This document shows positions 1 to 6,535 of a DNA stretch of 13,989 nt, piece by piece. Under the pieces are notes generated by a model that ran no database searches, was not told the DNA's origin, and worked only from the letters and a program-made list of their open reading frames with translations. Numbering within the stretch: position 1 is the stretch's first letter; each line of letters opens with the position of its first letter. Source of the stretch: JAUXEH01 sp965602945. Its GTDB lineage: Bacteria; Acidobacteriota; Aminicenantia; Aminicenantales; Aminicenantaceae. The position numbers were made by a program, and so were the translations under genes. The stretch spans positions 1-13,989 of the forward strand of contig CBFDBC010000082.1 of NCBI GenBank assembly GCA_965602945.1, given 5' to 3'.

Positions 1-10
1 TCCGGGGCAT
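1..10 (-). CDS. Start of a divergent gene, cut by the window edge
   Basis: On the minus strand an ATG at 10-8 begins the codons Met-Pro-Arg and then runs off the window. It is preceded by a strong Shine-Dalgarno sequence, GGAGGT (complement of 21-26), with a 10-base spacer. Nothing can be said about the product. The call rests only on the ribosome binding site and start codon, and on the fact that the neighbouring operon is transcribed the other way, which makes 11-203 a divergent intergenic region. Confidence 0.4.
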
Positions 11-101
11 CGCTAATCGTACCTCCATTTAAGTTCCCGGAGTGATAAGGGGAGCAGGCCTGGCGCCCTCTCCCCCTCCCGCCCTGTAAGGAATAATCTA
101 T

Positions 102-131
102 TTGCCAGCAGCGGGATTTTCCGATTAGAAT
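102..131 (+). promoter_or_regulatory. Predicted sigma70-type promoter of the hydrolase/YHS operon
   Basis: A -35 box TTGCCA (102-107, five of six consensus bases) and a -10 box TAGAAT (126-131, five of six) are separated by 18 bases. Transcription would start near 138, giving a leader of about 65 bases before the ATG at 204. The stretch from about 90 to 190 is noticeably more AT-rich than the genes around it. No operator or riboswitch-like structure was recognised. Confidence 0.5.
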
Positions 132-203
132 ACAGGGAAACAGAACAAGAACCCAAGTCCAACGAAATACGTTTGAATTACTAAATATCCGGAGGGATAC
201 TGC

Positions 204-2621
204 ATGGATTCCGATGCCCCTAAAAAACCTGGAAAGTTGCTCCGTTTTCGCCGATGGCTCGCCCGCCTGTGGGCGGGGCTCCTGCCGGGAGCCCGCACCA
301 GGCGGGGGGCTGCCGCCGGCATCCTGGCGGCGGCCGTGGTGTGCGCCGCCTTTTTCGGGATCTTCCTGCGTCCGGGACTTCCCGGTGTCCTGGATCCTCT
401 GTTCGGGGTGGTGTACTTCCTGGTGCTGGCCTTGCTCATGGGCCTGGCGCTCTGGCTGGCCTACCGGCTTCTCCTCATCCTGCCGCACTTTTTGAGCACA
501 CTGGGCTTCCTCGCGTTTTTCGTGCTGATCTTCAGCCTCGCCGATGTCGGGATCGGCTCACCCCTGAACATTCTGACCGGGATCGTGATCGCTGTGTCCG
601 CAGCCCTGCTCGGCGGGGGTGTGGCCCGCTTGTTTCACCCGGAATTCCGGTTCTTCCGCCCATTAAAAAAGGGATTCGTGATCCTGTGTGTGGTGGGTCC
701 CCTGGTCCTTTACGGCGCCCTCGTGATCTGGATGATGGGGCGTGGGAGCAGGGAAGACCTGGCTGAGCCGCCCATTCAGAGCAGCCTGCCGGCGGCCCTC
801 TCCGCGCCCAATCCCGCCCGTCCGGGCCCGCACACGGTGCAGTCCCTTACCTACGGGAGCGGGGAAAACCACAGGCGCCCAGAGTTCGGGGCCGATGCAG
901 ACCTTAAGACCGAAAGCGTGGACGCCACACCCTTCGTGAAGGGCAGTAAGGGGTGGAAGGTCAAGCTTCGCCACTGGTACTGGGGATTCGATTTTAAAGA
1001 ATTCCCGGTCAACGGCACGGTGTGGTACCCGGAGGGCGACGGCCCCTTCCCGCTGGTGCTGATCGTCCACGGCAACCACAGGATGCAGGAATACTCCGAC
1101 CCGGGGTACGCCTACCTGGGCGAGCTCATGGCCAGCCGGGGCTTCATCTTCGTATCCGTAGACGAAAACTTCTTCAACGGGGCGTTCATGAGCGGGCTCT
1201 CACGGGAAAACGACGGCCGGGGATGGATGCTGCTCCAACACCTCAAGGTTTGGCGCGCATGGAACCAGGACACAGAAAACCCCTTCTTCGGCAAGGTCGA
1301 CATGGACAACATAGGTCTGATCGGCCACTCCCGCGGCGGGGAGGCGGCCGCCATTGCCGGGGCTTTCAACCGGCTGCCGTTTTATCCCGATGACGCCACC
1401 TTGGCATTCGATTTCAACTTCAACATCAAGGCCATAATCGCCATCGCACCCTCAGACCAGCAGTACCGGCCCACGGGCCGCCCCACCCCGATGGAAAATG
1501 TGAACTACTTCACGATCCAGGGGGCGCATGACTCGGATGTGTCGGTCTTCATGGGAGAGCGCCAGTACAACCGTGTGCGCTTCACGGACGGGGAGTACCG
1601 GTTCAAGACCACGCTCTACTCCTACCGCTCCAATCACGGCCAGTTCAACACGGTATGGGGCGACAGCGACTGGGGCCGCCCCATGGGCTTCATCCTCAAC
1701 CGCAGGGCCCTGTTGAGCGGGGAGGAGCAGCGCACGCTGGGAAGGGTCTATATGTCCGCCTTTCTGGAGGTCTGCCTGCACGGCGACACGGCCTACCTTC
1801 CCATGTTCCAGGACCACCGCGTCGCCGCCGACTGGCTTCCCCGGGACATCTACGTCAACCGCTTCGAGGACTCCACGTTTCGGCTTGTGTGCGGCTTCGA
1901 GGAGGACGTGGATGTGACCACCGGCACCCTGGATGGCATCAGCATCACGCAGGAGGGCCTGGCGGTGTGGCGGGAGGCGGACCTTAAGACCCGCGGCAGC
2001 GGCACCAAGCAGGACAACGTCGTCTTCGTGGGCTGGCGGGGCCCGGCAGAGGAGAGAGAGGGGGATGCGGCTCCCTATTATGCCATCCAGCTTCCCGAGG
2101 GCCTGCCCGGGGACCTGGAGCTCACTGAGGAATCGCTGCTGGTGTTTGCCTTGACATCTGCGGATGAGAAGGTGCCGGAGCCTGACGAAGACCCGGAAGA
2201 ACCGGGGGGCGAAGACACCGAGGGAGAGGCGGAAGAGGCAGGGCAGGACCAGGAGGACCGGGGCAAAGACCCGGATGAAGAGAAGAAAGACAGCGATGAG
2301 GGGAAGAAGCCCCTGGAATTGAGCATCGAGCTGGAAGATGCGGCGGGAGTGCGGGTGCGGCTTCCCCTGGACCGCTTCATGCCGGTCCCGCCCGTCACCA
2401 AAAGCCGTTTCCTGAGAATCCGGAACGAGAGCGGCAGGATGGGCAAAGCCTATGAGCCTACCCTGCAGACATACCGGCTGCCCATCCGGGCGTTCTTGTT
2501 AGAGAACCCGGGTTTCGATCCGCGGCGGGTCCGGAGTGTGCGGTTCGTGTTCGACCGCGGCCGGGAAGGTGTCCTGCTCATCGACCGGATCGGTTTTGCC
2601 CTGCATGGGCCTGGAGACTGA
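204..2621 (+). CDS. Five-helix membrane protein with extracytoplasmic alpha/beta-hydrolase domain
   Basis: An 805-residue protein. The start is supported by GGAGGG at 191-196, seven bases upstream. After a basic N terminus there are about five hydrophobic segments (roughly residues 36-54, 64-92, 97-115, 118-140, 156-178). With the N terminus inside, the rest would face the periplasm or exterior. Residues 250-530 form an alpha/beta-hydrolase fold related to chlorophyllase/dienelactone-hydrolase-like esterases: oxyanion strand VLIVHGN (H289-G290), nucleophile elbow GHSRGG (Ser376), a probable acid at D443 or D445 in GAHDSD, and a probable catalytic histidine H478 in RSNHGQ. The C-terminal part (about 555-805) reads as beta-sandwich sequence interrupted by a very acidic low-complexity stretch at 652-703. 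The substrate is unknown; ester or peptide hydrolysis at the cell envelope is inferred. First gene of a three-gene operon, 26 bases before the next start. Confidence 0.85.
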   Translation: MDSDAPKKPGKLLRFRRWLARLWAGLLPGARTRRGAAAGILAAAVVCAAFFGIFLRPGLPGVLDPLFGVVYFLVLALLMGLALWLAYRLLLILPHFLSTLGFLAFFVLIFSLADVGIGSPLNILTGIVIAVSAALLGGGVARLFHPEFRFFRPLKKGFVILCVVGPLVLYGALVIWMMGRGSREDLAEPPIQSSLPAALSAPNPARPGPHTVQSLTYGSGENHRRPEFGADADLKTESVDATPFVKGSKGWKVKLRHWYWGFDFKEFPVNGTVWYPEGDGPFPLVLIVHGNHRMQEYSDPGYAYLGELMASRGFIFVSVDENFFNGAFMSGLSRENDGRGWMLLQHLKVWRAWNQDTENPFFGKVDMDNIGLIGHSRGGEAAAIAGAFNRLPFYPDDATLAFDFNFNIKAIIAIAPSDQQYRPTGRPTPMENVNYFTIQGAHDSDVSVFMGERQYNRVRFTDGEYRFKTTLYSYRSNHGQFNTVWGDSDWGRPMGFILNRRALLSGEEQRTLGRVYMSAFLEVCLHGDTAYLPMFQDHRVAADWLPRDIYVNRFEDSTFRLVCGFEEDVDVTTGTLDGISITQEGLAVWREADLKTRGSGTKQDNVVFVGWRGPAEEREGDAAPYYAIQLPEGLPGDLELTEESLLVFALTSADEKVPEPDEDPEEPGGEDTEGEAEEAGQDQEDRGKDPDEEKKDSDEGKKPLELSIELEDAAGVRVRLPLDRFMPVPPVTKSRFLRIRNESGRMGKAYEPTLQTYRLPIRAFLLENPGFDPRRVRSVRFVFDRGREGVLLIDRIGFALHGPGD

Positions 2622-2635
2622 TCCCTTAAGAAAAT

Positions 2636-2641
2636 AGGAGG
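2636..2641 (+). promoter_or_regulatory. Ribosome binding site that fixes the serine hydrolase start
   Basis: AGGAGG at 2636-2641 directly abuts the upstream ATG at 2642 (no spacer), but lies six bases before the in-frame ATG at 2648. The second ATG is therefore the likely start, removing two residues from the longest reading frame. Confidence 0.7.
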
Positions 2642-2647
2642 ATGAGA

Positions 2648-4438
2648 ATGCGCAGAGCAGTGATCACTTTGACCTGTGTTTTGTGTGCGGCCTTTCTGAT
2701 GGTTCCGGATTCCCGGGCCGCTCAGAGGGACTCCTACGCCAAGGCGCTCAAACAACTGGACAGATACATCCCCGAGGTGATGGCCGAATGGCAGGTCCCG
2801 GGCCTGGCCATCTCCATCATCAAGGATGGGCGTCTGATCTACGCCAAGGGTTTCGGCTTCAGGGATGTGGCCGGGCAGAAGGAAGTCACTCCCCGGACAC
2901 TGTTTGCCATCGGTTCCTGCACCAAAGCCTTTACCGCGGCGACCATGGGCATCCTGGTGGATGAAGGAGAGGTCGACTGGGACGAGTGCGTGACGACCTA
3001 CCTGCCCCGCTTCAAGCTCAAGGACGATTTCGCCACGGCCCGGATGACGCCGAGGGACCTGCTCTGTCACCGCTCGGGCCTGCCCCGCCATGATCTGATG
3101 TGGTACAACTCGTCGGCCACGCGGGAGGAGCTGTTTTCACGGCTGCGGTATCTCGAACCCAGCCAGGATTTCCGCACGCACTACCAGTACCAGAACCTCA
3201 TGTTCATGACGGCGGGCTATCTGGTGGAGCAGGTGTCCGGCATGACCTGGGAAAAATTCATCGAGTCCCAGATCTTCTATCCCCTCGGCATGACGGACAG
3301 CAATTTCTCGGTGGAAGACTCCAAACAGGCTCCGGACCATGCGCTCCCTTATGAGCTGAAGGACAAAGAGGTCACGGCCGTGCCTTTCCGCAACATCGAC
3401 ACCATAGGCCCGGCCGGATCCATCAACTCCCATGTCACCGACATGGCCAACTGGGTTCTCTTGAACCTGAGCAAGGGCAAGTTCGGCGAGCAGGCCATCG
3501 TTTCCGAAGCAAGCCTCCGGGAGACCCATTCCCCCCAGATGATCTCTGGACGGAGCCTGCGCTATGATGAGACCTTCTACTCGCTCTATGGGATGGGATG
3601 GGGCATGACATCCTACCGGGGCCACGTGCTGCTCTCCCACGGCGGTGGGATCGACGGGTTCTCGGCCCTGGTCTCGTTGATGCCCAGGGATGGGATGGGC
3701 CTGGTGGTCCTCACCAACCTCGGGGGTAATCCGGCCCCCCAGGCCGTCATGTACCAGGTGTATGATCGCCTTTTGGAACTCGAACCGGTGGACTGGAACG
3801 GGCGTTTCCTGAAACAGCGGGAAGAGGGGGAAAAAGAGGCGGCACAAGCCGAGGAGAAGGAGGATGTGGACCGCGTTTCCGGCACCAGCCCCAGCCTGGC
3901 TCTGGAGGCCTATGCCGGGGACTATACACATCCCGGATACGGCGTGCTCAAGGTTGCGCACGAAGGTGACAGCCTCGCGGCGACCTTCAATGCCATTGTT
4001 CACCAGCTGGAACACTATCACTATGATGTGTTCAAGATGGAGAACGAGCTGCTGGGCCAGACCTTCAAGGTGGCTTTTGCCCTGGATCTCAAGGGAAACG
4101 CGGAGTCGATCTCGGTGCCCATCGAGCCGGCCGTGGAGCCGATCGTTTTCAAAAGGATGCCCGAAGAGAAGATGCGTGAGCGGGCCTTCCTGGAACAGTT
4201 CACGGGCGAATATCAGATGGAGCAGGTGACGTTCACATTCCATCTCAAGAAAGGAGACACACTCTTTGTCCAGGTGCCCGGGCAGCCGGAATATGAATTG
4301 GTGCCCTACAAGGGAACCCAGTTCACGCTCAAAGGCCTGGCCGGTGTCAGCATCGAGTTCATCCGGGACGAGGCCGGGGAGGTGACCGAGGCCAAGATCA
4401 CGCAGCCCGAAGGAGTGTTCACCGCGAAGAAAAAATGA
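2648..4438 (+). CDS. Secreted serine hydrolase, beta-lactamase class C family, with two DUF3471-like modules
   Basis: A 596-residue protein from the ATG at 2648. Residues 1 to about 24 are a signal peptide ending near DSRA-A. The catalytic domain (about 30-380) carries the class C beta-lactamase/DD-peptidase signatures: SCTK (Ser90, Lys93), the tyrosine motif YQN (Tyr181-Asn183) and HGG (331-333) in the position of the KTG box. Such enzymes include D-aminopeptidases, EstB-like esterases and penicillin-binding-protein-like hydrolases; sequence alone does not choose between them, and true beta-lactamase activity is not implied. A charged Glu/Lys-rich linker (about 386-408) leads to a DUF3471/lipocalin-like module (about 416-503, with AGDY) and a second, similar module (about 513-596, with TGEY). 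Its last codons overlap the YHS gene start, so the two are probably translationally coupled. Confidence 0.88.
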   Translation: MRRAVITLTCVLCAAFLMVPDSRAAQRDSYAKALKQLDRYIPEVMAEWQVPGLAISIIKDGRLIYAKGFGFRDVAGQKEVTPRTLFAIGSCTKAFTAATMGILVDEGEVDWDECVTTYLPRFKLKDDFATARMTPRDLLCHRSGLPRHDLMWYNSSATREELFSRLRYLEPSQDFRTHYQYQNLMFMTAGYLVEQVSGMTWEKFIESQIFYPLGMTDSNFSVEDSKQAPDHALPYELKDKEVTAVPFRNIDTIGPAGSINSHVTDMANWVLLNLSKGKFGEQAIVSEASLRETHSPQMISGRSLRYDETFYSLYGMGWGMTSYRGHVLLSHGGGIDGFSALVSLMPRDGMGLVVLTNLGGNPAPQAVMYQVYDRLLELEPVDWNGRFLKQREEGEKEAAQAEEKEDVDRVSGTSPSLALEAYAGDYTHPGYGVLKVAHEGDSLAATFNAIVHQLEHYHYDVFKMENELLGQTFKVAFALDLKGNAESISVPIEPAVEPIVFKRMPEEKMRERAFLEQFTGEYQMEQVTFTFHLKKGDTLFVQVPGQPEYELVPYKGTQFTLKGLAGVSIEFIRDEAGEVTEAKITQPEGVFTAKKK

Positions 4439-4899
4439 GAGAGATAAAGGTGTCGTACGCGGCGGTCCTGTTCTTGGGCCTGAGCCTTCTGGTGTTCGGC
4501 GCGGACAAGGGGCCGGTCAACACGGATAAGAATGGTGTAGCCATTAAGGGATACGACCCCGTCGCCTATTTCAGCGAGGGCCGTCCGGTCAAAGGCAGGA
4601 AGGAGTTTTCCTGGGAATGGAACGGCGCGACATGGCGTTTCAACACTCCCGAGAACCGGTCCCTGTTTCAGAACAACCCGGAAAAATATGCGCCTCAATA
4701 CGGCGGGTACTGCGCCTATGCCATGGCTTCAGGCGATCTGGTCGACATCAACCCCAAGGCCTGGAAGATCGTGAACGGCAGGCTCTATCTCAATTACAGC
4801 CCGAGGGTGCATAAAAAATGGGAATCGGATATCCCGGGCTATATAGAAAAGGCGGATAGATTGTGGCCGGACGTCTTAAGGATGATAAAGAGGAAATAG
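4435..4899 (+). CDS. Secreted YHS domain protein
   Basis: A 154-residue protein whose ATG overlaps the preceding stop (ATGA at 4435-4438). It has a short signal peptide (about residues 1-22, hydrophobic core AAVLFLGLSLLVFG). The rest matches the exported YHS-domain family found in many bacteria: GYDPVAYF, EWNGATWRF, NPEKYAPQYGGYCAYA and KAWKIVNGRLYLNY. YHS domains are small modules often associated with metal-handling proteins; this subgroup keeps one cysteine (in GGYCAY) and has no experimentally settled role that I know of. The family call is firm, the function is not. Third and last gene of the exported-protein operon; it converges on the minus-strand gene ending at 4914 with only 14 bases between them and no clear terminator. 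Confidence 0.88.
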   Translation: MREIKVSYAAVLFLGLSLLVFGADKGPVNTDKNGVAIKGYDPVAYFSEGRPVKGRKEFSWEWNGATWRFNTPENRSLFQNNPEKYAPQYGGYCAYAMASGDLVDINPKAWKIVNGRLYLNYSPRVHKKWESDIPGYIEKADRLWPDVLRMIKRK

Positions 4900-4913
4900 G
4901 GGCGATCCGTTCA

Positions 4914-5129
4914 TTATTTGGATTTGACCCGGTAGAGGACCTCTCCCAGATATCCCCCGTCGTTGATCAAAGCGATATACATCCCCGGTTGAAAATAAGC
5001 TCTTCTGCTGAGCATCGGTCCCGACAGGTTGCCCAGGACCTCACTGGCTTCCCACTCCCCTCTGCGGTCAGTCAACAGGATGGGCACATTCTCGGTGATC
5101 AGTTTCTCTAAGATCTCTTTTAAGCTCAC
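4914..5129 (-). CDS. Small 71-residue hypothetical protein, GTG start
   Basis: On the minus strand the GTG at 5129-5127 is preceded by GAGAGG with a five-base spacer. It opens a 71-residue frame beginning MSLKEILEKLITENVPI and ending GEVLYRVKSK. The sequence has a balanced composition, an amphipathic N-terminal helix and then beta-strand-like sequence (YFQPGMYIALI), unlike the Arg/Ala/Ser/Pro-rich shadow frames nearby. The same frame stays open for 285 more codons leftward of the GTG in the antisense of the radical SAM gene, but that extension looks non-coding. There is no cysteine, signal peptide or membrane segment. I do not recognise the family. It is divergent from the radical SAM gene (162 bases apart) and convergent with the YHS gene. 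Confidence 0.6.
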   Translation of the reverse strand: MSLKEILEKLITENVPILLTDRRGEWEASEVLGNLSGPMLSRRAYFQPGMYIALINDGGYLGEVLYRVKSK

Positions 5130-5291
5130 TGTTTCCTCTCTTCCGATTGATTCCAATCGCGTCTCCAGATAATATATACGTAATCGGCCGCCGGAAAGTT
5201 GCCATATATTTTTGGAAATCTTGGCCTGTCCGGGCCGACTAAAGGCTTCTGGGTGGTTGATAGCCAACCAAAGGAGCAGGACTGAGACTGA
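5130..5291. promoter_or_regulatory. Divergent intergenic region with AT-rich core
   Basis: This 162-base gap separates the 71-residue minus-strand gene from the rightward radical SAM gene and should hold a promoter for each. It contains AT-rich clusters around 5169-5182 (AATATATACGTAAT) and 5204-5214 (ATATATTTTTG) in otherwise GC-rich DNA. On the minus strand TATTAT has a weak TTTCCG 17 bases upstream. No box pair is good enough to call with confidence. Confidence 0.35.
5254..5270 (+). repeat. Small inverted repeat abutting the radical SAM Shine-Dalgarno
   Basis: TGGTTG (5254-5259) and CAACCA (5265-5270) are perfect inverted copies around a five-base loop. The Shine-Dalgarno-like AAGGAG begins at the next base (5271). 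A six-base stem is weak and may be chance; if formed in the mRNA it would sit directly against the ribosome binding site. Confidence 0.3.
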
Positions 5292-6035
5292 ATGACGATC
5301 CGTTTTCCTTTTGATCCACTGGAACGCTCGGCTGAGGCCGAGAGCCTCGTCATGCACGACGGCACACGCCTTTACTACCGGTTCCGGGCATCCCAGTACT
5401 ACGGCGGTATCGCTACGGCGGATGCCGTGGGCTGTTCCTTCCTGTGCGCCTATTGCTGGAACTACGACCGGAACCTGCAGCCCGACCGCTACCGCACCTT
5501 CTACTCCCCCCGCGATGTGGCATCCAAGCTGATGAATGTGGCCGATGCCCGCTCCCTGGGGCTCTACCGGGTCACCGGCAGCGAGCCCATCCTGGGCGAG
5601 AAATCCTTCGACCATCTGGTCCAGATCATCCGGATCCTCTCCCGTTTCCGGCCGGATTCCAGGTTTATCCTCGAGACCAACGGCCTTTACCTGGGTGCCA
5701 ACCCCGGGACCGTTCGCCTCCTGCGCACCCCCGGACTGAGTGTCCGGGTGGGCCTGAAAGGCATAGACGAAAGAAGCTTCGAAAAGATCACCGGGGTTCG
5801 AAAAGAGTATTTCTATTATCCCCTGACGGCCTTGAGCGAGCTTGAGAAGCAGGGCGTCCCGGCCTGGCCGGCCCTGATGGAGGACCTGTTCCCTCAAAAA
5901 AAGATCGTGGAGTTCGCGCATCTCCTGGAGGCCAACGGAATCCATCGGGAACTGGAACTGGAGAAGGTCCAGCCGTACCCGCATGTGATCCGAAACCTGG
6001 AGGAGCGCGGCATCAAGCTGAGACAGGGGACCTGA
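5292..6035 (+). CDS. Radical SAM protein (COG2100-like)
   Basis: A 247-residue protein with the radical SAM cluster motif CSFLCAYC (Cys48, Cys52, Cys55; CX3CX2C), which binds the 4Fe-4S cluster that cleaves S-adenosylmethionine. Other supporting segments are YYGGIATADAVGC before the motif, GSEP (96-99) in place of the usual GGEP, ILETNGLYLG and RVGLKGIDERSFEKITG. From memory this pattern fits a family of predicted Fe-S oxidoreductases common in archaea and scattered in bacteria (COG2100-like); the substrate is unknown. There is no extra cysteine-rich C-terminal region for auxiliary clusters, and the length is that of a minimal radical SAM core. An in-frame TGA at 5289-5291 means 5292 is the first possible start. 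The best Shine-Dalgarno (AAGGAG at 5271-5276) is 15 bases away, longer than normal, so initiation may be weak. Confidence 0.8.
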   Translation: MTIRFPFDPLERSAEAESLVMHDGTRLYYRFRASQYYGGIATADAVGCSFLCAYCWNYDRNLQPDRYRTFYSPRDVASKLMNVADARSLGLYRVTGSEPILGEKSFDHLVQIIRILSRFRPDSRFILETNGLYLGANPGTVRLLRTPGLSVRVGLKGIDERSFEKITGVRKEYFYYPLTALSELEKQGVPAWPALMEDLFPQKKIVEFAHLLEANGIHRELELEKVQPYPHVIRNLEERGIKLRQGT

Positions 6036-6043
6036 GCCGCCGT

Positions 6044-6057
6044 CCGCTCTTGAGCGG
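6044..6057 (+). terminator. Weak terminator-like hairpin after the radical SAM gene
   Basis: CCGCTC (6044-6049) and GAGCGG (6052-6057) form a six-base GC-rich stem around TT (in practice a five-pair stem with a four-base loop), nine bases after the radical SAM stop codon. It is followed by TGAACTTTC rather than a T run, so it is a poor intrinsic terminator. Confidence 0.3.
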
Positions 6058-6127
6058 TGAACTTTCTGCAGGGTAATCGCGTAAATACATATGACATAAT
6101 AAATCTATCTTCAAGGAGGGAAGGCCG

Positions 6128-6535
6128 ATGAAACGATCCATCCACAGCGTTGCCCTTTCGCTGGCCGTCGCGGCAGTGATGCTGCTGATCCTGGCGCCCG
6201 CGGTACCGGCCCTGGCGCAGGAGGGCGATACCAAGAGTAAGTATGCCGAGCTGCTTGGCGATTATGAGTTCGACCTCGCGGATCTCGGCATGGGTGTCGT
6301 GGTCATGAATGTGTATGCCGAGGGCGACTCGCTTTGGGTATGGCCGGAGACGTCCGGTGAACCGGCGGAGATGATGCCCGTGGAAGGCGAAAAGTACAAG
6401 TTCTACATCGAGGACGACGACGAAGGCCATTATGACATCATCTTCATCAAGGATGAGGACGGCAAATACACCAAGTGCCGGGTCGTGAACGAAGCCATGA
6501 GCCTGGATGCCACCGGTACCAAGATCAAGAAATAG
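6128..6535 (+). CDS. Small secreted protein resembling the C-terminal module of the serine hydrolase
   Basis: A 135-residue protein with an excellent ribosome binding site (AAGGAGG at 6113-6119, eight-base spacer). Residues 1 to about 36 are a signal peptide (LAVAAVMLLILAPAVPALA, cleavage near ALA-Q). The mature part contains LLGDYEF, YAEGDSLWVWP, the acidic stretch IEDDDEG and IIFIKDEDGKYTKC. This pattern (G-[DE]-Y, then GDSL-aromatic-V, then a charged strand with I-x-F-I-x-D-E-x-G) also runs through the last 80 residues of the serine hydrolase at 2648-4438, which suggests a free-standing DUF3471/lipocalin-like beta-barrel module. It has one cysteine in the mature part and no catalytic motif. 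The function is unknown; ligand binding or a partner role with an exported hydrolase is inference. An AT-rich region at 6082-6105 with CATAAT (6095-6100) may hold its promoter. Its 3' end overlaps the convergent kinase gene by 11 bases. Confidence 0.72.
   Translation: MKRSIHSVALSLAVAAVMLLILAPAVPALAQEGDTKSKYAELLGDYEFDLADLGMGVVVMNVYAEGDSLWVWPETSGEPAEMMPVEGEKYKFYIEDDDEGHYDIIFIKDEDGKYTKCRVVNEAMSLDATGTKIKK

Noticed and set aside
50..86. G-rich then C-rich stretch (GGGGAG ... CTCCCC) upstream of the first operon as a terminator or riboswitch
   Set aside because: Pairing is short and ambiguous with a large loop, there is no T tract, and no known aptamer core was recognised.
2642..2647. Start of the serine hydrolase at the first ATG (2642)
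   Set aside because: That ATG directly touches the AGGAGG ribosome binding site; the in-frame ATG six bases later has proper spacing.
3137..4243. 368-codon minus-strand open frame inside the serine hydrolase gene
   Set aside because: Antisense shadow in GC-rich DNA: rich in His, Gly, Arg and Leu, no recognisable motif, and the plus-strand gene has clear catalytic motifs throughout.
2648..4438. Antibiotic-resistance beta-lactamase
   Set aside because: The SCTK/YQN/HGG motifs place it in the wide serine hydrolase family, but the DUF3471-type tail and the HGG in place of KTG point to an esterase or peptidase rather than a drug-degrading enzyme.
5130..5984. Long minus-strand open frame opposite the radical SAM gene (upstream extension of the 71-residue gene)
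   Set aside because: It lies antisense to a well-supported radical SAM gene, reads as biased shadow sequence, and coding character appears only from the GTG at 5129 onward.
4914..6535. RiPP or other natural-product cluster around the radical SAM gene
   Set aside because: No leader/core peptide pattern, no SPASM-type cysteines, and no transporter, protease or second tailoring enzyme nearby; kept only as a low-interest pairing question.
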